Both the position numbers and the translations under genes were made by a program. Below the pieces are notes generated by a model, which saw nothing but the letters and a program-made list of their open reading frames with translations, did no database searches and was not told where the DNA came from. From positions 3,038,001 through 3,102,000 of the forward strand of contig NZ_CP049786.1 of NCBI RefSeq assembly GCF_011290365.1: a stretch of DNA of 64,000 bases, read 5' to 3'. This stretch comes from Leclercia sp. 29361 (lineage in GTDB: Bacteria; Pseudomonadota; Gammaproteobacteria; Enterobacterales; Enterobacteriaceae). Shown here in pieces: positions 18,347 to 27,735 of the stretch. Numbering within the stretch: the first letter of the stretch is position 1; the number at the start of each line of letters is the position of its first letter.

Positions 18347-18442
18347 GGTTCACTCCGGCGGATCTGACATAGCGCTATTGTTAGAGCGTGCCCGACGTGA
18401 GAACAAATAATAAAAACCCGCAACTTATACCTTTATGGAATA

Positions 18443-19360
18443 TCAGCTGACCAGCTGCAGCTCGCGATTCTCCAGCGATGGACGGCTCACCAGCGACATC
18501 AGGATCTCCTTCACCGCCTGTGCCTGTGGTGTCAGTGCGCCGCGCGCTGAGACGTTCAGCGACAGCGGCAGGCTCATTGACGGCGAGGAAATTCGCGCCA
18601 TCCAGCCGTTGGCGGCGCTGGAGAGCGAGCGGGCTGCCGATTCAGGCAGTACCGTTACGCCCATTCCGCTGGCAATGGCGGCAGTCAGCGTGGAGATAGA
18701 GTCGATCTCGCCAATGATTTTGGCCGTCAGACGACGCAGGGAGAAAGCCTCATCGACGCGCAAACGCACGGCGCTGTAGTCGCGAGGTAAGAACAGATTC
18801 ATCTCGGCTACCGCGGTTAAATCCACGCTCTGTCCCGGACAGTCGCGCGTTCCCACCAGGAAGAGATCTTCTTTCAGCAGCGGCTGGCTGGTGATGCCCG
18901 CCACGGGTGAGCGATCGTAAAGCACCGCCATATCCAGTTGTCCGCCGAGCAATTTATCATTGAGCGCCGAACCGCTGTTCTCGTGCAGGTAGACCAGTAC
19001 CTCTGGCAGCTCCGCGCGCACCGCCTGCAGCAGCGGCATGGTGACTGACGAGGCCGCCGTGCCCGGCGCCAGGCCGATCGACACCTGGCCGCTCAGCGTC
19101 TGTCCAACATTGCCCACTGCCAGCTGGGCCTGTTCGCACTGGCGCAGAATAGTGCGGGCGTGGGTGTAGAGGATCTTGCCCGCTTCGGTTGGCGTTACGC
19201 CGCGTTTCGTGCGGATCAACAGCTGTTGATCCAGCTCACCTTCCAGAGTGGCCACCTGCTGGCTCAGTGCCGGCTGTGCGATATGCAACACTTCAGCGGC
19301 CTGGGTCAGGCTACCGATATCGACGATTTTTACGAAGTATTTCAGTCGTCTTAAGTTCAT
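18443..19360 (-). CDS. nac: Nitrogen assimilation control protein Nac
   Basis: A 305-residue LysR-type regulator that couples sigma-54/NtrC nitrogen control to sigma-70 promoters. The N-terminal helix-turn-helix is at about residues 18-45 (LTQAAEVLHIAQPALSQQ). The start at 19360 (MNLRRLKYFVKIVDIGSL) matches Klebsiella and E. coli Nac; the upstream open frame is leader. A well-placed sigma-54 promoter and NtrC site lie upstream. Nac proteins need no co-inducer. Confidence 0.96.
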   Translation of the reverse strand: MNLRRLKYFVKIVDIGSLTQAAEVLHIAQPALSQQVATLEGELDQQLLIRTKRGVTPTEAGKILYTHARTILRQCEQAQLAVGNVGQTLSGQVSIGLAPGTAASSVTMPLLQAVRAELPEVLVYLHENSGSALNDKLLGGQLDMAVLYDRSPVAGITSQPLLKEDLFLVGTRDCPGQSVDLTAVAEMNLFLPRDYSAVRLRVDEAFSLRRLTAKIIGEIDSISTLTAAIASGMGVTVLPESAARSLSSAANGWMARISSPSMSLPLSLNVSARGALTPQAQAVKEILMSLVSRPSLENRELQLVS

Positions 19361-19415
19361 TTTGCCCCCTGTACGAAATGCGTTGCCGGTTCCGGCGCGA
19401 ATGTACTGAGGGTTT

Positions 19416-19431
19416 TGCAAGATGCTTGCCA
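19416..19431 (-). promoter_or_regulatory. Sigma-54 promoter of nac
   Basis: On the minus strand TGGCAAGCATCTTGCA fits the -24/-12 consensus TGGCAC-N5-TTGCW, with the invariant GG and GC ten bases apart. It lies 55 bp upstream of the nac ATG, giving a predicted transcript start near 19404. This agrees with the known RpoN dependence of nac. Confidence 0.85.
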
Positions 19432-19549
19432 GTTTTTAAAAGAGGTCCGATAAGTCCGCTAAGCGGCGGAAAATAAGGAAATCTAATCATTGCCCACGCT
19501 TTTAAACATGAAACAGCGGTTTATGATCTGCCCCATTCGGGGTATATGC

Positions 19550-19564
19550 GCACCAAAAACGTGC
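19550..19564 (-). promoter_or_regulatory. NtrC (NRI) binding site upstream of nac
   Basis: GCACCAAAAACGTGC is a near match to the NtrC consensus GCACTA...TGGTGC. Its centre is about 150 bp upstream of the predicted nac transcript start, which is where the single NtrC enhancer lies in Klebsiella aerogenes nac as I recall it. Confidence 0.75.
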
Positions 19565-19679
19565 AATCCGTTGCTGAAACCGCCACTTTGCTGATTTTGT
19601 CAGCAAACGATTCACACAGGTGGGATCACCCTTTGACAAGTGCAGGCGACGCCGCTAATATTCGCCCCGTTCACACGAT

Positions 19680-19755
19680 TCCTCTGTAGTTCAGTCGGTA
19701 GAACGGCGGACTGTTAATCCGTATGTCACTGGTTCGAGTCCAGTCAGAGGAGCCA
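19680..19755 (+). tRNA. asnV: tRNA-Asn (anticodon GTT), copy 2
   Basis: A 76-nt tRNA identical to copy 1. TTGACA at 19633-19638 and TAATAT at 19656-19661 give a strong promoter. It follows nac as asnV does in E. coli. From 19653 to 19755 it is identical to the inverted copy 3 at 39218-39320. Confidence 0.97.
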
Positions 19756-19762
19756 AATTAAA

Positions 19763-19801
19763 GAAGCCCGCTTAAGGAAACTTAAGCGGGCTTTTTGCTT
19801 T
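19763..19801 (+). repeat. 39-bp tRNA-Asn terminator repeat, copy B (left bracket of the Mokosh-like gene)
   Basis: Identical to copy A. It terminates tRNA-Asn copy 2 and is repeated in the same orientation at 23592-23630, so the two copies bracket the helicase-PLD gene. Confidence 0.93.
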
Positions 19802-19916
19802 GGTGCCAACAGTTGCATACAGATAAAACCTGTCAGCAGAGTTAAAACATCCGGACCTGTGTTAATCTCAAGTTATTAATTTCATGGAGATACTCAGATT
19901 AAGGCTCTGTAGCATA

Positions 19917-22900
19917 ATGCAAAAATCGTCTAAGGATATCCTTTCAGCGTGGCACGATTATCTGAAACTCGGTGGCGCGGAAAAAAGTAAAATACCGGCC
20001 AGCCAGGTGCATGAGCACCATCAACTCATGCTCGGTAAAGACAACTGTGAAGAAAACCAGAGCGGTATAGCGCTCCGCGTTACGTCTGAAATGCGCGAAA
20101 ACTGGCGCAGGCGTTTCGTCAAATATGGTGAAAAGGGTGAGATTACCCATATTGAACCTGTCAATCTGCTGTTTCCGGTACTACGTTGTATCGAAAATGA
20201 ACGTGGCAAGGCCAACGTAAAATACCTACCGCTATTCTCTTTTCCACTCCCAAAATCATTCTTTGAACAGGACGGAACCTCGCTAATAGTTCCTGTTAAA
20301 GATGGACAGTTGGTCAGCGCTTTTCCCTTCGCTTTTCGTGAAATGTTTGGCATCCAGCTGAATGAGCTAGGTGAAAACCGCCATATGATGAGTATCGTCA
20401 GCGCTCTCACCGGCTGTAAATATGACACTTTCCTTGAGGCGTTTAATGCTCTTCAGGTATGGGTGACCCGACAATCCAAACATAAATATCAGGGCCTGGA
20501 AACCGCGTTTAACGCCATGGTCGCGCCGCTGCATAATGAAGATTACAACCTCAAGCGTGATGCGGAAGATTTCACCTGGTTGTGCAATAACCCGGTCGGT
20601 GACTTCCCTCTGCTGGAGCAGTACCTCAACCATATCCATAATGACGAGAATGCCCCGGACATATACGACGTGGTGACCGGAGGTCTGTTTGAAACGCATT
20701 ACCCTCTGGGCCATGGACAGATGGCTGCAATACAGGCCATCAATCAGGATGAGCGCCTGATTGCCGTGCAGGGTGCGCCAGGTACGGGTAAAACCACGCT
20801 GTTTAAGTCACTCATCGCACAACAACTGGTGGCCAGAGCACTGGCCATTGCGGATGGCAAGGATCAAAACTTCGGCATGCTGGTAACTTCCACAGCAATA
20901 AAAGCGGTGGAAAATATCATTGACGATTTGCGCAGCGATCCTGCTACCCGGGATCTTGACTGGCTGTGGTTTCATAGCGGCTCGAACGAACAGGTGCAGC
21001 ACGAGCTTACCCGGCTTGAGCAACTCATAAACCGCTGGCGACAGGAAAATTACAACGAACAAAGCCAGCGCGATTTTTTGGCTGTTTTACTCAGGCATCG
21101 TGATGAACTGAACGGCTGTTATCGCACGTATCTGAATGAAAAAGCAGCCGCGTTACAGTCTGTTGTAGATTGTGATCTGGACACCATAAAAGCGGAAGAG
21201 CTCCCGGCTCGTTTCATTGATAAACTCCCCTCACTCGCCGCTCATGCACAGGTACTTGGCATTGACGTTTCGCTACGCCATCCCGACGATCTGAACAACC
21301 TGGACTGTCAGCTGGAACTGCGGCTTCAGGAACTTCGCGAGCAAAAAACACAGCATCTGCAGGCCAGCAGAATTTACCAGACGTTGCAGGCGACATGGCC
21401 GCAACAACATAATCTGGAGCAAATTCTGCGCTGGATGGATTCACCACTACGTCCGGCACTGGAAGTGCATTACCGCGACTATCCACGTAAAGGGATAAAA
21501 CGTCATCTGGCGCGCCTGTTCGAAGGAAAATACCCGGCACGGCTGCAACAAATGAGCTTTGCCGCACCGGAGGACTTTCAGTATTTCACTCTCTCCTCCC
21601 TACCCCATCAGCAGTTAGCAGCTCTGGCTGATGCAGGCGAAAGGCTATCGCATCAGCCAGATAACTTAGCGTTACTGAAGATGCTCCTGCATTCTGAACC
21701 TGAGGCTCAACATGAAGATGACCTTATGGCCCTCAGTGCTGAGGTAGCAGAAATGCAGGCGCAATGGCGTTATGTCGCCCGGGCGCAACAGCTTAGCGCA
21801 CAATTTCAACAGCATTATCCGGAAGGTAACTGGTGTGACATTTTGCGAAAACGCTTTATCAGACAACACCGGGAGATGTTTGAAGCTGCTATTGGTTATC
21901 TCTGGCAGGAGCAACTGAAACGGAAAAGTGAACTTGAAGAAGTTCTGACTCACTGGCGGGCGTTGATAAGTAAGCGTCGCAGTGCGGGCTATTATCGCTG
22001 GCTGGATAAGCTGGATGAATTTTATCGCGCGCTGTCGCTGGTATATCCGGTGATGGCAACCACGCTGGTCTCCGCATGGAAAGTCGCTGGTTATCCTAAG
22101 CTTGATGAACTTAAGGGGCACAAACCCTGGCACCTGGCGCTGTGCGATGAAGCCGGCATGATTTCACTTGAATCTCTGGTACCGCTATTAAGTCGCAGCG
22201 AGAAAGCAATGATTGTGGGCGATCCCCTGCAAATCGAACCCATCAGAAACCTATCGGAAAATCTGCAAACACAGCTACGTGAGCGTCATTTCGCCAGCAA
22301 CAATACTTTATATGAGCGGGTCTCACCAGCAAGCGTTACGGGCTGGCACCGTGCGGCAGGGACACTTTCCGGGCGGGTAGATGATACCGGCAACGGCATA
22401 ATTCTTGATGAGCATCGCCGGTGTCAGAAACCCATTGCCGATCTCTTTATCAGGTTGGCGGGCTATCATGGCGTTAGCGTGGAAACCGCCTCCCCTTCCG
22501 AACGCATTGCCAGCGCCTTTGAGAAATCAGGTGGCCATCATTTGATGTTCTACAGCGTCGAGGGCCAGAAAGGCGATATGGTTAACACCAATCTGGATGA
22601 AGTTGATGCGATTGAACTGCTGCTGAATAAGCTGGAAGAAGCGGGTTATGATCTGACCGCCGATGTTGGCATTGTCACGCCCTACAGCAATCAGAAGTCA
22701 TTGTTGATTAAGCGTCTTGCCCAGCGCATGAATCACTGGCAGAAAAACTGCATTGGAACTGTGCATCAGTTTCAGGGCGTGGGCTTTGAAGTTATCATTT
22801 ACAGCCCGGTCATTTTTCATCCTCAGGATAATCCAAACTTTCAAAACGATGCCCCGAACATGTTGAATGTTGTTGTTTCCCGAGCGAAACAGCAGTTTAT

Positions 22901-23531
22901 CGTGGTAGGTAACCATCACAGATTGCGCCAGGCAGGTGGCTATCTGAAAGTCCTTGCAGACAGCGTCGCTGAAGATTTCCTTCTTGAACAGGGCAGTCAG
23001 CATCCGAATTTCGCCAGCCTGAGCCAGACACCGCGTTTACAGCGTTACTATCGTGACTGTGAACATATCGCCGCATTTAACGCACTGGCGTCCAGGTGTG
23101 AACAAGAGTTGGTTATCATCACCCCGTGGATCCGCCGGGTAGGGAATAGGTATCAGCGGCCAGAACTCGCGCAACTGGTAGCAACACAGCGGCGCGGCAT
23201 CAAGGTTAAAGTCTATTACGGTTATTATCATCAGCGCCTGGATCGTGCGGATGATAATGATGAATCTCTGGTTGCTGAGTACCGGGAACAACTGGGAAAA
23301 GACAATATTATCCGCCTGACCGAAGGAACGCATGAAAAGGTGCTGTTGATCGATGGCCGCTACATTGTTCTCGGAAGCTGGAACTGGCTGTCTCATGGCT
23401 ATCATGATAGCTGCGAGCGCAGTGAAAAGTTCAGTAATGCCATTCGTCATGAGATTAGTGCGGAACTTGATGATGTGTCGCTGGTGAAGGAACTTCGGGA
23501 GAGATTAAGTCTGGATAGTGTTTCGGTTTAA
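19917..23531 (+). CDS. SF1 helicase-phospholipase D fusion, probable type II Mokosh anti-phage protein
   Basis: A protein of 1204 residues. N-terminal region of about 260 residues without a recognisable domain. It is followed by a UPF1/DNA2-like superfamily 1 helicase: Walker A QGAPGTGKTTL (GKT at 291-293), a long helical insertion (about 350-700), Walker B LALCDEAGM (D744 E745), motif III MIVGDPLQIEP, motif V GTVHQFQG and motif VI VVVSRAKQ (Arg about 989). The C-terminus has a PLD-type nuclease motif HEKVLLID (H1139, K1141, D1146) followed by GSWNW. One HxK(x)4D motif per chain implies dimeric PLD activity. COG1112-type helicase plus PLD in one chain is the defining layout of type II Mokosh (MkoC) systems. 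The start is uncertain: ATG 19884 and ATG 19917 both lack good ribosome-binding sites; the second gives a more protein-like N-terminus. It stands alone, directly after tRNA-Asn copy 2. Confidence 0.8.
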   Translation: MQKSSKDILSAWHDYLKLGGAEKSKIPASQVHEHHQLMLGKDNCEENQSGIALRVTSEMRENWRRRFVKYGEKGEITHIEPVNLLFPVLRCIENERGKANVKYLPLFSFPLPKSFFEQDGTSLIVPVKDGQLVSAFPFAFREMFGIQLNELGENRHMMSIVSALTGCKYDTFLEAFNALQVWVTRQSKHKYQGLETAFNAMVAPLHNEDYNLKRDAEDFTWLCNNPVGDFPLLEQYLNHIHNDENAPDIYDVVTGGLFETHYPLGHGQMAAIQAINQDERLIAVQGAPGTGKTTLFKSLIAQQLVARALAIADGKDQNFGMLVTSTAIKAVENIIDDLRSDPATRDLDWLWFHSGSNEQVQHELTRLEQLINRWRQENYNEQSQRDFLAVLLRHRDELNGCYRTYLNEKAAALQSVVDCDLDTIKAEELPARFIDKLPSLAAHAQVLGIDVSLRHPDDLNNLDCQLELRLQELREQKTQHLQASRIYQTLQATWPQQHNLEQILRWMDSPLRPALEVHYRDYPRKGIKRHLARLFEGKYPARLQQMSFAAPEDFQYFTLSSLPHQQLAALADAGERLSHQPDNLALLKMLLHSEPEAQHEDDLMALSAEVAEMQAQWRYVARAQQLSAQFQQHYPEGNWCDILRKRFIRQHREMFEAAIGYLWQEQLKRKSELEEVLTHWRALISKRRSAGYYRWLDKLDEFYRALSLVYPVMATTLVSAWKVAGYPKLDELKGHKPWHLALCDEAGMISLESLVPLLSRSEKAMIVGDPLQIEPIRNLSENLQTQLRERHFASNNTLYERVSPASVTGWHRAAGTLSGRVDDTGNGIILDEHRRCQKPIADLFIRLAGYHGVSVETASPSERIASAFEKSGGHHLMFYSVEGQKGDMVNTNLDEVDAIELLLNKLEEAGYDLTADVGIVTPYSNQKSLLIKRLAQRMNHWQKNCIGTVHQFQGVGFEVIIYSPVIFHPQDNPNFQNDAPNMLNVVVSRAKQQFIVVGNHHRLRQAGGYLKVLADSVAEDFLLEQGSQHPNFASLSQTPRLQRYYRDCEHIAAFNALASRCEQELVIITPWIRRVGNRYQRPELAQLVATQRRGIKVKVYYGYYHQRLDRADDNDESLVAEYREQLGKDNIIRLTEGTHEKVLLIDGRYIVLGSWNWLSHGYHDSCERSEKFSNAIRHEISAELDDVSLVKELRERLSLDSVSV

Positions 23532-23591
23532 CATTAAAAGCGTAGAACCGAAACCAGAATATTAATTTTCATATTCGTACGGGTATCTCCG

Positions 23592-23630
23592 GAAGCCCGC
23601 TTAAGGAAACTTAAGCGGGCTTTTTGCTTT
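23592..23630 (+). repeat. 39-bp terminator repeat without a tRNA, copy C (right bracket of the Mokosh-like gene)
   Basis: A perfect copy of the tRNA-Asn terminator block, located 60 bp after the helicase-PLD stop codon with no tRNA attached. It can terminate that gene, and its presence suggests that the cargo was inserted or exchanged at the tRNA terminator, duplicating it. The bases just beyond (CTGGAT) resemble those after copy A (CCTGGAT) more than those after copy B. Confidence 0.9.
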
Positions 23631-23666
23631 CTGGATCTGATGCCGATAGCATCGGCACCGCCGGGT

Positions 23667-24194
23667 TTACTGATATTCGAAAGAGGCCACGATCGCTGAA
23701 GAGACGTCGCCCGGCATCACTGCTCCCGTCTTTGAATAGACACGCGCCTGAAGTTTAAAGGTTGTTCCGCCCCCTTCAACTGCACCGATCAATGAGCTGT
23801 TATTGCTCAAAATGGTACCCGTGGTTTGCTGAGATAGCTCAACGGCCGTATTGGCTGCAGGTTGTGCCGCGTTATTTGCCCACATCGTGGCCTCTGTTGC
23901 ATCCGGGGTACCGGTAAAGGTCACTTTTACGTTAGAGGTACTTGCCGGACAACCGGTAATCGGTAAATCAAAGGTCGTCATTGCCGAACCCGAACCTGCT
24001 GCTTTCAAGGAATCCGCCTGAAGGGACTGTCCTAAGTCGACGTTTAACGCATCGGAGCCACCATTCAGCGTTTTACAAGGAGAAGCAATCACTTTCCCGG
24101 TGACATTAATACTCACGCTCTCTGCCGCATAAATATTGCCAGCAAAAAGAACAGCAGAAATGGATGCAGTCAAATAACATAAACATTTTTTCAT
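23667..24194 (-). CDS. Fimbrial major-subunit-like pilin
   Basis: A 175-residue FimA-superfamily pilin. The signal peptide ends NIYA/AES, with an N-terminal donor strand (SVSINVTGKVIASPC), two Cys about 45 residues apart for the Ig-fold disulfide (..SPCKTLNGG and ITGCPAS), and a C-terminal beta strand ending in FEYQ with the penultimate Tyr recognised by chaperones. It is the last gene of the chaperone-usher cluster, 40 bp after the adhesin. ATG 24194 was chosen over 24212 because AAGGTGG precedes it. Confidence 0.87.
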   Translation of the reverse strand: MKKCLCYLTASISAVLFAGNIYAAESVSINVTGKVIASPCKTLNGGSDALNVDLGQSLQADSLKAAGSGSAMTTFDLPITGCPASTSNVKVTFTGTPDATEATMWANNAAQPAANTAVELSQQTTGTILSNNSSLIGAVEGGGTTFKLQARVYSKTGAVMPGDVSSAIVASFEYQ

Positions 24195-24234
24195 TTTAGC
24201 CCACCTTGGCATGATGTTAAGACATTACACAATG

Positions 24235-25191
24235 TCATTGATATGTCAGCGTCAGCGTAGCGGAACTATTCGCTTCACCAACGGTGACAGAATTTCTTGT
24301 TTGATAATAACGGGCCGTAATGGGAAAGGATTCTCTCCCGCCGCTGGATGTTTTTAATGCAAGTCTGGTATTAATAATAAGTGGCTTACCGTCATACAAT
24401 AATTGCACCCCAATCCCTCGCGCGGTATTTGCGCCACCTTGATTATTTAACGCCATTACGCTGGGATCGCTGACATCCGGATTTTGTTGTCCGTTTAACG
24501 TGACATTAATATTGGCAGATTGATCGCAATCTAATCCGAGATTCTGGGTGCTGGTTTTTTCAGGCGTAAATCCTGGCTCTGTACCGAAATCTGCCTTTGA
24601 AACATTACCTATCGGGAACGTTAAATTAGGCGTAGTAACTGAACAGGCCACCTGGGTAACGCCCCCACCGCTCATGTTAATGGTCACGGGCGTAATGCCT
24701 GATACCGACCAGGTGCCAATTTGTCCGGCAGTAAATTGCCCCGACTGAATATCGCCCGTTTTATACAAGGTATAGCTAATTGGAGGGATGTGCACGGCGC
24801 CTGTTCCCGTATTATCGGTGGACGGCGGGTTGTCCAGATATCCCCACGAAAGATTTACCGCAATAGCCACCCCAGGAATATTGGTTGCATAGGCATGGGT
24901 AATGGCTGTCATTACGCCACCAAGATAGGTCATTTTATAATAGTTAGTGTTAGTACTACCGTCACATTCCAGCAGCTTTTGCCCCAACCCGGTTGAACCT
25001 GAATATATCACTGCGCCAACGGGCAAATCTTTTTGGGCAATAACAGTGTTGGGCGAAAAGTTCAGGGTCTGGGGGCCTTGCCCGTCGGCAAATACGCAGT
25101 CAGCAAACACATTAAAGCTGGCACACCAAAATACCATGAGCAGAAATGCGCCAAAGGTTTTAGCGCCGATAATTTTATTTGCATATTTCAT
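24235..25191 (-). CDS. Two-domain fimbrial tip adhesin
   Basis: A 318-residue secreted protein: signal peptide to about residue 30 (..FNVFA), then an N-terminal receptor-binding domain of about 150 residues with a Cys pair (DCVFADG..LLECDGS), and a C-terminal pilin domain (Cys pair VACSV..GLDCDQ, ending ATLTLTYQ). This FimH-like layout identifies a tip adhesin. The receptor is unknown. Its start codon overlaps the usher gene by 17 bp. Confidence 0.82.
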   Translation of the reverse strand: MKYANKIIGAKTFGAFLLMVFWCASFNVFADCVFADGQGPQTLNFSPNTVIAQKDLPVGAVIYSGSTGLGQKLLECDGSTNTNYYKMTYLGGVMTAITHAYATNIPGVAIAVNLSWGYLDNPPSTDNTGTGAVHIPPISYTLYKTGDIQSGQFTAGQIGTWSVSGITPVTINMSGGGVTQVACSVTTPNLTFPIGNVSKADFGTEPGFTPEKTSTQNLGLDCDQSANINVTLNGQQNPDVSDPSVMALNNQGGANTARGIGVQLLYDGKPLIINTRLALKTSSGGRESFPITARYYQTRNSVTVGEANSSATLTLTYQ

Positions 25192-27697
25192 TGCTTAACA
25201 CCACTCCGGTATCCGCTTCAGAGTCATGAAGCACATAATTAATTCGGCACTGTTCATTCGCTTCCAGACCCCAACGTGCAAGCAGCTCACCGCGGTTTTC
25301 GAGGCCGGTAAGGTAGACCTGGCCCTCATCCCCCACAATAAATCCGCCAGAGTCGTTGTTCGTAGCGAGAGTCACGGTGGCCCCGAAGGGGACGGGTTGC
25401 CCATTTCCCCGGGTCAGGGTCATTAAGACGCGGTTTCCCACGTTGGCGATGTATTTCGCGCTGACCACTGCCCCGCGAGTGGGAATGACAGTCTGGGTCG
25501 TTAAGTGCAGTTCCACATCATCAGGTAGCGTTTCCGTGTCCAGACTCAAGCTATTCTTGCAATACGGCGACACATTGCTGGCGACGGTATACCCCCGGAA
25601 ATCAGTTTTCACACCGGTCTGGCCCGTTACCCCCACGCCCGATGCCCCCGGGGCTTTAATCAGGGCGATGGTTTCACCAAAGGGTTGCGCCAGCGTCACA
25701 CCGTTGGCATGAACCAGAATCCCACCATTTAGGCCGTAGTTCATGCGCTGCATATTTTCGTCGGCGCTGTAGCCACCGGTGACTTCGCCATAGGTACCGT
25801 GATAATCAGCGCTAAGATTGCCGGTATGGCCTGTGCCGTCATTGCCATATCCTTGCTGCACATTCCAGCTCAGGGCATTTTCCTGCAGCGCCGTGCCGCT
25901 CAGACCCAGCGTATGGGTGGTATCGCCTTTCCTACTGGTATTGAGACTGTAGCTGGCCCAGGTATTACTCAGGAATCGATCTAAAGGAATACTGATATTT
26001 AACGCCAGGATCTGATCTTTATCGTAAGTCTTGTCCCCGCCGCTCGCATTATTGCTGTAGGTATAACTCAGCCCCCAGGTGATACCGTTCCATGCGTTGT
26101 TATAGCTGACGCTGTACGAGCTCATCGTCTTGTCAGCATTCCAGTACGCCTCCCGGATGGCGCTGCCGGTGAGCGAGCCGAAGGCAGGGCCGAGCGTCTG
26201 ACTCAGCATCATTTCAGCGCGATTACGCCGATGATCCTGTAACGACTGGCTCTCGCTGTCGGCGTCCAGCACTTCCTGCATACCGTAGTAACCTGCGGTA
26301 GAGTAGCGATAGCTGGTCGCCGAGAAATTGGTCCCGGTATCGGTAAAATTTTTGCTATAACGTACGCGCCAGGCCTGCCCGCTCGTTTGGCTCGTCATCT
26401 CAGGACGAGACCACGCTTGGGTGGCATCCACAGATAACGCGCCGAACTCCCCCATATTCTTACCCACGCCGATCGCATATGACTGATACGGGCTGGACGC
26501 CTGTATTCCCCCATACAGGGTGAAGCCCTTCGGCAGACCATAAATGGCGGTTCCCTGCATCAGCGGGCGCTTTTCAACCTGGCTGTCACTGGGACGATAC
26601 TGACCGCCCGTCAGGCTGTATTTCAGTCGTCCTTCTCGCTGCAGAACGGGCACAGAGGCGTAGGGCACGACAAAATCATGCACGCTGCCGTCCGCTTCTT
26701 TAACGGAAACGCTTAAATCACCGGCTCCCCCGGTCGGATACATATCGGTAATTTCAAATGCGCCCGGCGCAACATAGCTCTGGTAGATGATGTAGCCATT
26801 CTGGCGGATAACCACCTGGGCACTGGTGCGCGCAATGCCGCGAACCACGGGCGCATAGCCTTTCTGGCTATCGGGCAGCATCTCATCATCGGAGGCTAAC
26901 TGCCCCCCACGAAAAGGGATACTGTCAAAGACGTCGGAAGGCGATGAACTGTCACCGAGCGTCAGCTGGCTTTTCAGAGGGACAATGTTGCGCTGGGCAT
27001 AGGTGTAAACCGAATCCCACTGCGCGTTGCCGTCGGTATCGCGGCGCCAGGTGGTGTAATTACGCAGGCGCCAGGGACCGATATTGATCCCCGGTCGCAG
27101 GTTAGCGTACTGGCTCTGGCTGTTATTCGTCGTGCTATTTATGCCCCAGGTATTATCCCCGCTGATGCTGTAGTTCAGCAGCAAGGCGTTAATCCCTTCG
27201 TCCCACATGTCTGGCGCAACATAGCCGCGGGCCTGCGAAGTAAGCGCCGCCTGCGGAAAACTCAACAACAGTTTTTGCGCCCCAAAGATAAAATCAGCAG
27301 CCGCCTGAGGAATAGCGGCCAAATTAACGCATTCGTGGTCTTTATCGAGATCGGGAAAGCGATCGGTTTTGACACCATAACTTTGCAGCAACCCTGTCGA
27401 CAGGCAAGGCTGGAGGCTCTTGTCGCCCTGCGTCGTGACAACCGATGTGAATTCAATTTCCCGGGTATCCACCGGTTGATCGTTCACAACGACCTCAACG
27501 CGATATCGACCCGGCACCTGCGCACCGCGAGCAAAGGATGAGAGATCAACGCCTTTCATGGCGGGATTATCCACCTCCAGCAGAGCCGGATTAAAATACT
27601 CCCCGGCGCAGGCGCTTCGAATGACACAGGGCAACGCCAGTGCAATCAAAACCGCCAGACGCGTGGGTGATAACCAGGAGTATAATATCGTGCGCAT
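25175..27697 (-). CDS. Outer-membrane fimbrial usher (FimD/PapC family)
   Basis: An 840-residue usher. Domain order: signal peptide (to ..SACA), periplasmic N-terminal chaperone-binding domain (EYFNPALLEVDNPAMKGVDL onward), a 24-strand beta-barrel containing the plug, then two C-terminal periplasmic domains ending with GQVYLTGLENRGELLARWG and a conserved Cys (EQCRINYVL). Length is within the family norm (800-880). It assembles and secretes the fimbria in cooperation with the adjacent chaperone. Confidence 0.92.
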   Translation of the reverse strand: MRTILYSWLSPTRLAVLIALALPCVIRSACAGEYFNPALLEVDNPAMKGVDLSSFARGAQVPGRYRVEVVVNDQPVDTREIEFTSVVTTQGDKSLQPCLSTGLLQSYGVKTDRFPDLDKDHECVNLAAIPQAAADFIFGAQKLLLSFPQAALTSQARGYVAPDMWDEGINALLLNYSISGDNTWGINSTTNNSQSQYANLRPGINIGPWRLRNYTTWRRDTDGNAQWDSVYTYAQRNIVPLKSQLTLGDSSSPSDVFDSIPFRGGQLASDDEMLPDSQKGYAPVVRGIARTSAQVVIRQNGYIIYQSYVAPGAFEITDMYPTGGAGDLSVSVKEADGSVHDFVVPYASVPVLQREGRLKYSLTGGQYRPSDSQVEKRPLMQGTAIYGLPKGFTLYGGIQASSPYQSYAIGVGKNMGEFGALSVDATQAWSRPEMTSQTSGQAWRVRYSKNFTDTGTNFSATSYRYSTAGYYGMQEVLDADSESQSLQDHRRNRAEMMLSQTLGPAFGSLTGSAIREAYWNADKTMSSYSVSYNNAWNGITWGLSYTYSNNASGGDKTYDKDQILALNISIPLDRFLSNTWASYSLNTSRKGDTTHTLGLSGTALQENALSWNVQQGYGNDGTGHTGNLSADYHGTYGEVTGGYSADENMQRMNYGLNGGILVHANGVTLAQPFGETIALIKAPGASGVGVTGQTGVKTDFRGYTVASNVSPYCKNSLSLDTETLPDDVELHLTTQTVIPTRGAVVSAKYIANVGNRVLMTLTRGNGQPVPFGATVTLATNNDSGGFIVGDEGQVYLTGLENRGELLARWGLEANEQCRINYVLHDSEADTGVVLSNEICK

Positions 27698-27735
27698 GAT
27701 GAGTTTTTATCTACAGCCCCTGGAGGATAAACGCG

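Noticed and set aside
19763..23630. Typical integrative element with integrase and att sites in a tRNA
   Set aside because: The repeated block is the terminator after the tRNA, not the tRNA 3' end, and no integrase, excisionase or transposase gene is present in the segment.
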